This document shows, piece by piece, positions 24,012 to 31,802 of a DNA stretch of 35,699 nucleotides. The notes under the pieces are model-generated. The model was given only the letters and a program-made list of their open reading frames with translations, was not told the DNA's origin and searched no databases. The stretch covers positions 1 to 35,699 of the forward strand of contig CAKTYF010000007.1 of NCBI GenBank assembly GCA_934631995.1, in the 5' to 3' direction. This stretch comes from an uncultured Eggerthellaceae bacterium (GTDB taxonomy: Bacteria > Actinomycetota > Coriobacteriia > Coriobacteriales > Eggerthellaceae). A program made the position numbers and the translations under genes. Each line of letters opens with the position of its first letter. Positions within the stretch are counted from its first letter, which is position 1.

Positions 24012-26078
24012 TTAATTCCACGTTTTCGCGTCGTAAGCGCTATCCAAGCGCTCGCCCGCGCAGAACTCCTGGGCAATGGCAAGGTAGGCCGCCTGATCGT
24101 AATCGACCAACGTCTGAACGCTTCCTTCTTTATCGGACCCCAGTTCAGGCAGCTGATAGCGGTTCACCTCGTACGGACCACTTGCACTCTGCAGAACCAA
24201 GTTGCTCTTGTTCGCCTGCAGCGCATTGCACCATTCGGTAATCTCGGCACTGCTGATGTTCGTCTCAACAAGGCCGCTCGATACCAGCTTGTTCAGCAGA
24301 TCGCCCGTGCTACCCATGCCAATCTTATCGGAATTGAGCGCCACCTTGATCAAGTTGCCGAACATCTGACGATCCACCACCTGACGTGTGGCATCCTCGT
24401 CCAGTCCATATTCGCGATACGAAACGCGGCTGCGCGCAGCAACCATCGAGTTGAAGCCGTCCAGCGTTTGCTCGCCAGCATCCAAGTGAACATCTTCGTG
24501 AGATTTATCGTAGAAGAAGTAATCGATGTCGTACGGCAAATCAATCTGCAAGCCGCCAACCAGGTCGATAATCTTCTGGAACGTCATCAGGTCGCACACA
24601 ACGTAATCGGCAACACCGACTTGCGTGATTTCGCTTATAGCTTCGCACGCCTTCACGGCACCGGCATTCGTTGCCTGAACATGATCGGCGCCATCGCTTT
24701 TTGCCTGATAGTAACCATAATGGAAAGCGTAGTTCGCTTTATACCACGTTTTACCAGAGCAGTTGGAGCATGTCTCGCCCGGATAATTCGGCTGGAAATC
24801 GTCGCCCTTCTGCACGTAATACGTATCGCGCGGCACGCTCAAAAACGAGACCGTGGCCGTTTCGGTATCAACGCGCATCAGCATCATAAGGTCAGAACCC
24901 TGAAGGTGAAGCTTCGTCTTTGACGACGTCCAATAATCCGAACCAATAACCGCCACGTAATGCACCACGCCGCGCAGCGCCTTGTCGATCTCGCTTACCA
25001 GACTATCAGGACAAACGGCAGAGCCACCGAAAACGAACGCTTTATCGAACGCTTTGCTGTTATCGCCAATGAAGGCGTTTGCAGCAACAGTGCTGGTGAT
25101 ACCTTCGACCAGAACCAAAGGCGCATCGTTTTTCGCCAAAAGCGCAGAAGCGGTCAAGGCATCAACGCCCTTCGCGTCCGCCGTGCCATTCGCAACGCCA
25201 ACAGCCGACCCCTTCAGAAGGCCGTCGGCCATCATCTTCTTAGCAACCGCAACTGAAGTATCGTAGCCAGTCAAACCGAAGATGCGCGTCACTTTATCTT
25301 CCCAAATGTCCTCAACAGAAGACGTTGGCAACGCACCGGGACCACCGGGAACAAGCACGTTTTCATACGCGTCAATCATGGCGCGTGCATCGGCGCGCAA
25401 AACGCGATCGCCTTCGGACGAATCCTTGCTGGTCACAATGAAAATGGGAACATGGTATTTATAGGCATAGGAAGAAACGGAAAGCGCATCGGCAAAATCA
25501 ATGGACGTTGCCACAATGGCCGTGTCCTGCTTGTTGCGGCCGCCGTCTTTCGCTTCAATCATCTTGGCACATGCCACCGAGGTATCGCTTGCGTCATTGC
25601 CGAAAACGCGCTGCACGTTCACGCCCGCTTCGGTCAAAACGCCTTCGACATCAGGGGAAACAGCGCCGGTTCCGCCAATAAGGAAAACCGTCCTTGCGCC
25701 CAAACGATCAATTTCCTTGAGCGTTTGCGCCGACATTGCCGTTCGATTCGTAAGCAGAATGGGAGCGTTGTAGGCGCCCGCAAGACCCGTGGCACTCATG
25801 GAGTCCTTGTAGTCGTCGTCGCGCGCAAGAATAACGTATTCGCTCCCCTGGGGAAAAGCCGCCTGAGAACTGCTCACGGCAGTGTCGACCGACGCATTGC
25901 CCGCAACGCGCTCAATGGTGCTTGGCGTTTCCACTGCGCTCGAAGCGCTTGATGCAGCTTCGCTCGATGCCGAACCTGATGTGCATGCAGTCCCTGCAAC
26001 CGAAATACAGCAGACCGCAACCAACGCCGCCGCGACCAACGCCTTGTGCGAGCGCAACCGTCTCTGTATTTGTTTCAT
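24012..26078 (-). CDS. Fusion of three CWB2 cell-wall-binding repeats with an LCP domain
   Basis: A 688-residue secreted protein. After a basic start (MKQIQRRLRSHK) and hydrophobic segment comes a Ser/Ala linker. Residues about 55-350 hold three cell-wall-binding-2 repeats, shown by IERVAGNAS..TA, FLIGGTGAVSPDV, ATSIDFADALSVSSYA, VLVPGGPGALP and FVFGGSAVCPDSL. The C-terminal half is an LCP domain (QGSDLMMLMRVD, LSVPRDTYY, VGGLQIDLPYDIDY, AARSRVSYREYG..DATRQVVDRQ). CWB2 repeats hold proteins non-covalently on cell-wall polymers, while LCP domains attach such polymers to peptidoglycan, so this enzyme may be tethered to its own product. AAGGA lies 8 bases before the ATG. The segment before Cys49 is not a canonical lipobox. 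It is directly upstream of a second LCP gene. Confidence 0.9.
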   Translation of the reverse strand: MKQIQRRLRSHKALVAAALVAVCCISVAGTACTSGSASSEAASSASSAVETPSTIERVAGNASVDTAVSSSQAAFPQGSEYVILARDDDYKDSMSATGLAGAYNAPILLTNRTAMSAQTLKEIDRLGARTVFLIGGTGAVSPDVEGVLTEAGVNVQRVFGNDASDTSVACAKMIEAKDGGRNKQDTAIVATSIDFADALSVSSYAYKYHVPIFIVTSKDSSEGDRVLRADARAMIDAYENVLVPGGPGALPTSSVEDIWEDKVTRIFGLTGYDTSVAVAKKMMADGLLKGSAVGVANGTADAKGVDALTASALLAKNDAPLVLVEGITSTVAANAFIGDNSKAFDKAFVFGGSAVCPDSLVSEIDKALRGVVHYVAVIGSDYWTSSKTKLHLQGSDLMMLMRVDTETATVSFLSVPRDTYYVQKGDDFQPNYPGETCSNCSGKTWYKANYAFHYGYYQAKSDGADHVQATNAGAVKACEAISEITQVGVADYVVCDLMTFQKIIDLVGGLQIDLPYDIDYFFYDKSHEDVHLDAGEQTLDGFNSMVAARSRVSYREYGLDEDATRQVVDRQMFGNLIKVALNSDKIGMGSTGDLLNKLVSSGLVETNISSAEITEWCNALQANKSNLVLQSASGPYEVNRYQLPELGSDKEGSVQTLVDYDQAAYLAIAQEFCAGERLDSAYDAKTWN

Positions 26079-26138
26079 TCCGCAGTTCCTTCCCTTTAGG
26101 TCATAAACGCTGATAATTCGCGTAAAAAGCACCGTGAC

Positions 26139-26147
26139 AGTATAGCA
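26139..26147 (-). promoter_or_regulatory. Extended -10 box for the CWB2-LCP gene
   Basis: TGCTATACT on the minus strand is an extended -10 (TGn plus TATACT) about 60 bp before the gene start. No convincing -35 is present at 17 bp, as is common with extended -10 promoters. Confidence 0.45.
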
Positions 26148-26273
26148 CGGGAAAAACGGCAGAAACGATTATCGGGATTTCCCCACCCTAATTCGACAGG
26201 GCCGCCATGCAACTTGGCTGGGCAAACCCCGATTCGGCAAAGATAAAGCCGTCCTCTTCGATCCTTGGCACGA

Positions 26274-27215
26274 TTAAGCGAACGCCTCTTTCGACAGAGC
26301 CGCTGCTTGAATGGCGAAAGCATCGGCGGCATCCACGCGCCCATCGCCATTCATGTCGCAAGAAAGCCAGCCTAGCATAGGCAACGTGGAGAAGTCGGCG
26401 AAGGTGCCACACGCTCCGTCGTAGGCAATTTGGGCATCGATGATGTTCACGGTTCCGTTGCCATTTGCATCGCCGCGTACAATGCTTGTTGGCACGCGCT
26501 CTTCCAAGGTGAAGTCTGAGCTTTTGAGCTGGGGAAATGTTGTTGAATCGATAAGCGCGATAAAGCGATTCCCGTCCCACGCGAACGGACTGCCCGCAAA
26601 GCAAGGCACGAATCCTTCGGGAACGGTTTCGATATAAGCGACTAAAGCGAAGCTGCTTGCAGAAGTGTACGGAGAGCTTTCGATGGAAATCGGCAGCGGC
26701 TCGCTGATTGGCGCAGCAAGGTTGACCAGCGCGCACGGCATATGTGACATGCCCGTTTTATTGGAGATATTGACGCGATTCGTGTAAGCGCTTGCATTTC
26801 CCGCCGCGACCGGCGTGACCACAAGCGTGATCACCGTTTCGTCCTGCTGCCACGTTTCGCCTGATAACTTGCGCGACAGGAAGTTGATCACCACATCGGA
26901 CCAGCCTTGCTTGCCGTCGGTGGAAGCATGATCTTTGACAAAGGCATCCACGCCTTTACGCGTTTGAACCGCATCGATGCGCAGAACGTTCGTGTCAACG
27001 CAAATGGTAGATGCATATGCATACATGGGGTATTCGGTAAAATTATCGCAGGTCAAACGCACGTCAATTGTCGTTTGCTGCCCCACCGTGAGCACCGGCT
27101 GCGCTGCCACTACCCGCTGCGCGAACGCACGCGTGTCCTGGGGCTCATCCGCATAGGCGGAAGACACTGGCGCAACAAAAACGGAAATCACCGCCACGAA
27201 AGCAAGCGCAGCCAC
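26274..27215 (-). CDS. Secreted cohesin-like/X/dockerin protein
   Basis: At least 313 residues. An N-terminal secretion signal ends near VSSAYA. A beta domain (PVLTVGQQTTIDVRLTC and following, about 40-175) resembles a cohesin fold. A linking module (about 180-250) precedes a C-terminal type-I dockerin pair: DANGNGTVNIIDAQIAYD and DMNGDGRVDAADAFAIQ, each a calcium-binding EF-like loop with Asp/Asn at positions 1, 3, 5, 9 and 12. The link plus dockerin part closely parallels the C-terminus of the large protein at the right edge. The only in-frame standard start is GTG 27215, which would lack the charged n-region. An upstream in-frame stretch to ATC 27299, preceded by AAGGAAG, supplies it. There is no wall anchor, so retention would depend on dockerin contacts (inference). 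Confidence 0.8.
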   Translation of the reverse strand: MAALAFVAVISVFVAPVSSAYADEPQDTRAFAQRVVAAQPVLTVGQQTTIDVRLTCDNFTEYPMYAYASTICVDTNVLRIDAVQTRKGVDAFVKDHASTDGKQGWSDVVINFLSRKLSGETWQQDETVITLVVTPVAAGNASAYTNRVNISNKTGMSHMPCALVNLAAPISEPLPISIESSPYTSASSFALVAYIETVPEGFVPCFAGSPFAWDGNRFIALIDSTTFPQLKSSDFTLEERVPTSIVRGDANGNGTVNIIDAQIAYDGACGTFADFSTLPMLGWLSCDMNGDGRVDAADAFAIQAAALSKEAFA

Positions 27216-27445
27216 CGCGAGCGCAACAGCAAGGCGCGCAAAAGGAGCAGCTACGAGAAGCTGCCACGTGCGCGTTCCTTCTGAGAATTTCTGAGCGATG
27301 GTTCTTCCTTACTTCGTTGTTGCCTTGCACGCCGGCCACGCGGTTCCGTCGCAACGCCGTACGCCGGTCGCAGTCTCACCGCACCGCAGCGTACCGAACC
27401 CCCACGCATAGCACGCATCCGCACTGCCGCCGTAACGTGCCAAAA

Positions 27446-27763
27446 CTACTCTTCTACCAGGTAATAATTGCCCGTGGCAGAATCGTAATACACGTTACCG
27501 GCATTCGTGTAATTCTCATCGATCATGCCATCGCCATCGGCATCCATGTTCACTTCAATGCCCGTCACTTTGTCTTCCTGGGGCACTAAATCAATGTTGT
27601 AGCGCGCAACCAGCGCAACCAGGAAACCCAGCATAAGCACAAGCATGCAGTCGGCGATGTTCGTGAGCGACGAATTGGGATCAACATCACTGCCGCCAAT
27701 ACCCATGCTGCTTGATGTTGCACCTACGCGGTTCAGCGAAATGCTGTGATGACGCCTAAGCAC
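27446..27763 (-). CDS. Small ExbD-like membrane protein (DUF2149 type)
   Basis: A 105-residue protein with one membrane helix. SLTNIADCMLVLMLGFLVAL matches the ExbD/TolR helix pattern, in which a conserved Asp before M-L-V-L carries the proton path. The outer part is not an ExbD fold: it is short and contains DADGDGMIDENY, which looks like an EF-hand/thrombospondin-type calcium loop, then NVYYDSATGNYYLVEE, typical of DUF2149 C-termini. The GTG start (27763) overlaps the stop of the ExbB-like gene by eight bases; AGGTGAG lies upstream. The coupling implies a 1:1 complex with the ExbB-like protein. Confidence 0.82.
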   Translation of the reverse strand: MLRRHHSISLNRVGATSSSMGIGGSDVDPNSSLTNIADCMLVLMLGFLVALVARYNIDLVPQEDKVTGIEVNMDADGDGMIDENYTNAGNVYYDSATGNYYLVEE

Positions 27764-28448
27764 GGCTCTCACCTGCGGTTTCGTGTGCGGCAACACGGGG
27801 AATCGCGCGAGTGGCATCGTCGGCAGAACCGCAAGCCGCCTGCTCGTTCGCTTTTTCCAGCACGCACTCGCACGCAGCTTCGAACGCCGCCATGTACTGC
27901 ACGTACCAGCTCTTGCGGATGGTCGAAATCAGCAGCGCCACCGCAGCAACAACCAAACCCAGAACCGTGGTGTCAAACGCGGTAAGCAAGCTCTTCGACA
28001 AAATATCCAGCGCGCCTTCTTCCAGCGCCGCAATGCCAGGACCCAGCGGAATCAATGTTCCCATCAGGCCCAACATGGGAGAAGCTTTCGCAATAAGGTC
28101 GGTCACCTTCACGCGCTTGTCGTAGAGCGTCTGCTCCTGCGCAACAATGTTCACTGCCAAGCTCTCACGCGCGGCATCGCTTGCTTGCGGGTGCTTCAAA
28201 AGCTCCAACAGGCGTTTCTTCTGACGCCACAGCAGCGCGCTTTCGCTGATGGCCGCTTCCGGATCATCGGTTGTAGAAAGGTCGTCAATCAGAACGGGAA
28301 GCGACAGCTTGAAATAGCGACGCTCGGTGAAAAATTCCGCGATAAGCATGCCCAGCAGCGCCACTACCAGCACGGTTAGCGCAATAAGCAGCACAATTAC
28401 GGGGTCATGCAGCGCACTAGAAATGGTGTGCATCAATTTGACAAGCAT
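27756..28448 (-). CDS. MotA/TolQ/ExbB-family proton channel protein
   Basis: A 230-residue inner-membrane protein. One helix (PVIVLLIALTVLVVALLGML) is followed by a cytoplasmic helical domain and then the family core: ASPMLGLMGTLIPLGPGIAALEEG and LLTAFDTTVLGLVVAAVALLIS. In ExbB/TolQ this core forms the pentameric channel that uses the proton motive force. Start at MLVKLMHTIS with AAAGGA 8 bases upstream; the frame to 28490 is longer without support. It sits between a NEAT-like surface protein gene (133 bp upstream) and its ExbD-like partner (overlapping). Since these bacteria are not expected to have an outer membrane or TonB, the driven partner is probably one of the adjacent surface proteins. 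Confidence 0.9.
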   Translation of the reverse strand: MLVKLMHTISSALHDPVIVLLIALTVLVVALLGMLIAEFFTERRYFKLSLPVLIDDLSTTDDPEAAISESALLWRQKKRLLELLKHPQASDAARESLAVNIVAQEQTLYDKRVKVTDLIAKASPMLGLMGTLIPLGPGIAALEEGALDILSKSLLTAFDTTVLGLVVAAVALLISTIRKSWYVQYMAAFEAACECVLEKANEQAACGSADDATRAIPRVAAHETAGESRA

Positions 28449-28581
28449 GGAACATATCCTTTCAAACCAGTTCGATTCGCGTTTTTGCATTGCATGCGAA
28501 TCGTTGTTTCATGGGTAAAGCTTTGGTCAATGGGTCGGTCAAGCATTCGGCAATCGCAGCGCCACTTCGGTATGCCAGCGA

Positions 28582-29763
28582 TTAGTCGCTCGATGGCGGC
28601 TGGTCTTCCAATGGCGGCTGACCCTTCAACAGGGGACCGCCGCGTTTCTGCAGGAAGAAGCGCACGATAAATGCGACTGCGCCCGCCAAAACCGCAAGTG
28701 CACCAGAAAGAGCAGCCACCTGAGCAGGGGTTAAACCCTCAAGCGAAAGCAAATCGCCGTCAAGTACCGTCTGGGAGTTGCTGCCCTTCTCGTCATCGGC
28801 GCTCACGATGGTAATGCGCTTTCCGCGCATCACCGAACCAGCCACGCTTTCCTGCTGGTCGCCGTCTTCGCCTTCCTGATTGGACTGCTGCTCTTCGGGG
28901 GTCTGCTGCTGCTCGTTTTGCTCCTCGCCATCCGACGCGTTGTTGTTGTTCGACTCCCCGCTTCCCGAGCCGCCCGTACCACCATTGCCGCCACTGCCGG
29001 GATCGGGATCAGGATCAGGGTCGGGGCTTGGCGTGGGATCGGGCGACACGCCCATGACGTGCGCTTCCGCAAAATCGTTCGTGATAATAACCGAGCCCAA
29101 ACGGTTGTACCACGCGCCGCCCGCTACACCTTTCGTGCCGCCGTTATATACCGCGAACTGGAACGATGTATTCAACGAGGCCAGCTGCACCGTAAAAGGA
29201 CCGTGACCCGTATCGTATGAATCGTTGCCATCGGTAAAGTAAGAAGGCGAAGGCGTTAGGCCGTCCGCAGGCGCAAGAGCGGCCGCCTGATCTGCCGTGC
29301 CGAAATACAGCGCAGTGTACGCACCAGACATATAAAACGTTGCAGTGACCACGCCGCCCGACACATTCAAAACCACCTGGTTTGGATTGTTTTTTGCCGT
29401 GGCATCCGACAAGGACGCATAGAAATTGCACATGCGCGAAGATGTATACGCAGGCACAACATACGTGCCATCCACAATGTTTCCCGCCTGAACAACCGCG
29501 GGATAAATGCTTTTTCCGATGGAAGCTAAACCGTCGCGCGCGACTTCGGTCAAGTCCTGCGCAGCTGGGTATTGTGAACTCACATCGGTGTATTTCGCCC
29601 ACGCTTGCGCGGGCACCGCCGTCAGGGACAGCGCGAGCGTAACACCAAGGAGCGCCGCAGTCACCGAAGGTGCCGCTGACAAAACAGCGCCGCGAATTGT
29701 TGACAAAAGGTGGGGTAATTTGTCAACAAATCTGTTGGAGGTAAACCGTTTCATGAGTTTCAT
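28582..29763 (-). CDS. Membrane-anchored surface protein with one NEAT-like domain
   Basis: A 393-residue protein with a signal peptide ending near VPAQAWA. A beta domain follows (about 95-235): GTYVVPAYTSSRMCNFYASL, VVLNVSGGVVTATFYMSG, YTALYFGTADQAAAL, then FTVQLASLNTSFQFAVYNGG and AWYNRLGS. This plan (small residue-rich start, NG-turn strand, Y..YfGtA, closing WY) recurs in the two neighbouring surface proteins and resembles NEAT-type heme-binding domains. A Pro/Asp then Gly/Ser/Glu/Gln-rich stalk leads to one C-terminal membrane helix (GALAVLAGAVAFIVRFFLQK). No LPxTG motif is present. The ATG is one base after the stop of the previous gene, so it is coupled to it. A 33-bp palindrome lies inside the signal-peptide coding part. 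Confidence 0.8.
   Translation of the reverse strand: MKLMKRFTSNRFVDKLPHLLSTIRGAVLSAAPSVTAALLGVTLALSLTAVPAQAWAKYTDVSSQYPAAQDLTEVARDGLASIGKSIYPAVVQAGNIVDGTYVVPAYTSSRMCNFYASLSDATAKNNPNQVVLNVSGGVVTATFYMSGAYTALYFGTADQAAALAPADGLTPSPSYFTDGNDSYDTGHGPFTVQLASLNTSFQFAVYNGGTKGVAGGAWYNRLGSVIITNDFAEAHVMGVSPDPTPSPDPDPDPDPGSGGNGGTGGSGSGESNNNNASDGEEQNEQQQTPEEQQSNQEGEDGDQQESVAGSVMRGKRITIVSADDEKGSNSQTVLDGDLLSLEGLTPAQVAALSGALAVLAGAVAFIVRFFLQKRGGPLLKGQPPLEDQPPSSD
29696..29729. repeat. 33-bp perfect-arm palindrome, copy 2 of the shared 30-bp repeat
   Basis: TTGTTGACAAA (29697-29707) and TTTGTCAACAA (29719-29729) flank AGGTGGGGTAA. Positions 29696-29725 match the reverse complement of 12359-12388 at 29 of 30 bases. 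It lies within codons about 12-23 of the surface-protein gene, encoding FVDKLPHLLSTI. Confidence 0.8.
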
Positions 29764-29764
29764 G

Positions 29765-31636
29765 CTAGTGCTGCTCACGCTTCCTGAACAGGGCGAAGAA
29801 GCCCGCACCGCCCGCAAGCGCCACGCCAGCAAAGCTGCCGCCAACCGCCAGCGGCGGAATTATTGCCGTGTCTGCATCCGTACCCGCGTCGCCCGCAGCG
29901 CTGTCCGAACGCGCACCTGATGCCGCATTTGCGCTGGTCGCAGCTGCACTGGAATCGCTATCAGCTGCAGCGGTCTTAGCGCTTGCCTTCTTATTGTTGG
30001 AGTTCGAAGTCAAGCCCAGTGCATTGCCATTGCCAACAGAACCAACGTTGCCCGTGGTGTTAACGGGGCCCGTCGTTGCGCCCGTCGATTCGCTGCTGGA
30101 ATTATCGTCGCCTGAGCCGCCGGTGTTATCGCCGCCACCGTTTGCATCTTCTTCGAGGGTTGCATCGGGCGTCGCATTTGCAACATCGAACGTTGTGTTC
30201 AGATGGTAGATCAAGCCAACCGTGGAATCCGTCGTTGAATCAACACGCGGCTTCGTAGAGAAATACATATCAGTGTTAAGCGCGATAGGAATCGCGAACG
30301 TTCCGTCCTGGTTCGCGTCAAGAACGCGGCCTTCGAAGTAAACGGACGCAATCGGCGTGTTTCCGCCGCTACGTTTCAGCGTTGCCGTTGCTTTTCCGTT
30401 GGATACCACAATCTTCATCACGGACCAATAGAAGTTACGATGCGACACAGAAATGCCCATATCGGTCTTCATATCGCCTTGCTTCAGGTAATACACGCCA
30501 TCGGCAAGAGTTGTGGAGTTATCCGTGATTGCAAGGCTCTGAACAGCCCAAACAGCAACTTCCAAAGCGCGCTGGCATGAAACACCACTCGGCAGCGGAA
30601 CAGCATCTACCAACGCCCTTTGCTGATCGGTCAGCGATTCGTAGGCAACTTGCGCATCGTGAATCTGGCAGACATCCGCAATAGTGATTTTATACGGATC
30701 GCTCGGCAGCGCCTCGATTAGCTTCGCCACCTGCGCGGGCGTCACAGTTTCCTGCTCGCCACTACCCGAACCGCCACCGGGGTTCTCGGTTCCGCCACCG
30801 GTGCTACCACCGCCGCCTTCACCAGAGCCGCCACCAGGGGTTTCGCCGCCGCCCGTGCTACCGCCCGTGCCACCACCTGTTGCGGACTCATCAATGGTCG
30901 TGGTAATCGAAAACACAATCTCGGTCTGCATAGACGTTGAGTACGCCGTGAGATATTGCGTACTATTCAGGTCAATAGGAACGTTCTCGAACGTGGAATG
31001 CTGGTTTTTCCCCGCCGTGTTCTGGAACTTCTGACCCGCCATATAGATATAGGTATACGTATCGCTTTGCACCGTTACAGTTCCATACGCCTTGCCATCT
31101 ACAACCGTAACATCCTTCACGCTCCACGGACGCTGACGCGCCGACGTGGACTTCCCCTTGCTGTATTCGGAAGACAACGCAGGGGTAGTGTCGGCGCTGT
31201 ACGTGCCCGCGCCAAGCGTGGTGGAAGCATCCACCTCTTGCATGGCGTTAAGTGCCCATTGCGCGCATTCCAACACGCGACCGTACGGCTGATTCGAAAC
31301 CAAACACGTTTCGGTATCAAGCGCTTTTTGATCCGCTTCGGCCAAGGCATCATACGCCGCCGCAGCCTCGGTGATTTGCGCATCATACGTACCAGCAGCG
31401 GCCGCCGTAATCTGTGGAGCTTCAGGCAGCGCGTTAATCAGGGATTTTGCCGTCGTGACAGCATCGGCTTCGAGCACAACCGCGCTACCAAGCGCCTTAT
31501 GCATCGCAGCCGGTGCTCCCGACAACTCAGTTGCGTCTTGGGCAAAAGCAGCAGAAACCGGACACAGGGAAGCCGCCATAGCAGCGCTTGCCAATGCCGC
31601 AATCAATTTGTTCGCTGAACGTGCCAAAACATACAT
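29765..31636 (-). CDS. Membrane-anchored surface protein with two NEAT-like domains
   Basis: A 623-residue protein. Signal peptide 1-32. Two similar halves follow, each a helical segment and a beta domain: helices 60-135 and 298-370; NEAT-like domains about 140-248 and 376-485. The beta domains share the pattern (W/Y)SV-x(3)-VV-x-(D)GKAxxT, then a Tyr-rich strand (TYTYIYMAGQKF; IASVYFEGRVL). A Gly/Ser/Glu linker (252-295) separates the halves. A Ser/Ala/Asn stalk leads to a C-terminal helix (594-613) and a FRKREQH tail. No sortase motif is seen. AAAGGA lies a few bases before the ATG. It is the upstream gene of a coupled pair. Heme or metal-complex binding is suggested by the fold only; a cell-adhesion role is an alternative. 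Confidence 0.8.
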   Translation of the reverse strand: MYVLARSANKLIAALASAAMAASLCPVSAAFAQDATELSGAPAAMHKALGSAVVLEADAVTTAKSLINALPEAPQITAAAAGTYDAQITEAAAAYDALAEADQKALDTETCLVSNQPYGRVLECAQWALNAMQEVDASTTLGAGTYSADTTPALSSEYSKGKSTSARQRPWSVKDVTVVDGKAYGTVTVQSDTYTYIYMAGQKFQNTAGKNQHSTFENVPIDLNSTQYLTAYSTSMQTEIVFSITTTIDESATGGGTGGSTGGGETPGGGSGEGGGGSTGGGTENPGGGSGSGEQETVTPAQVAKLIEALPSDPYKITIADVCQIHDAQVAYESLTDQQRALVDAVPLPSGVSCQRALEVAVWAVQSLAITDNSTTLADGVYYLKQGDMKTDMGISVSHRNFYWSVMKIVVSNGKATATLKRSGGNTPIASVYFEGRVLDANQDGTFAIPIALNTDMYFSTKPRVDSTTDSTVGLIYHLNTTFDVANATPDATLEEDANGGGDNTGGSGDDNSSSESTGATTGPVNTTGNVGSVGNGNALGLTSNSNNKKASAKTAAADSDSSAAATSANAASGARSDSAAGDAGTDADTAIIPPLAVGGSFAGVALAGGAGFFALFRKREQH

Positions 31637-31802
31637 CCTTTCCCCTTCGCCACACGCTTACGCAGGGCGATTCGCAGGTGGTGTGCGCGACCGCACCGAT
31701 TGCACGGTACAATCACGCCACCCGCGCATTCAACTTTCAATGCAAAAAGTGCAGTGCCCACAAGCTTACCGCATGCAGGCACCGCACCAAGCGAGGAATC
31801 GA

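Noticed and set aside
29765..29870. Sortase (LPxTG) anchor in the two-NEAT-like surface protein
   Set aside because: The C-terminus has a hydrophobic helix and basic tail but no LPxTG or close variant before it; treated as a membrane anchor.
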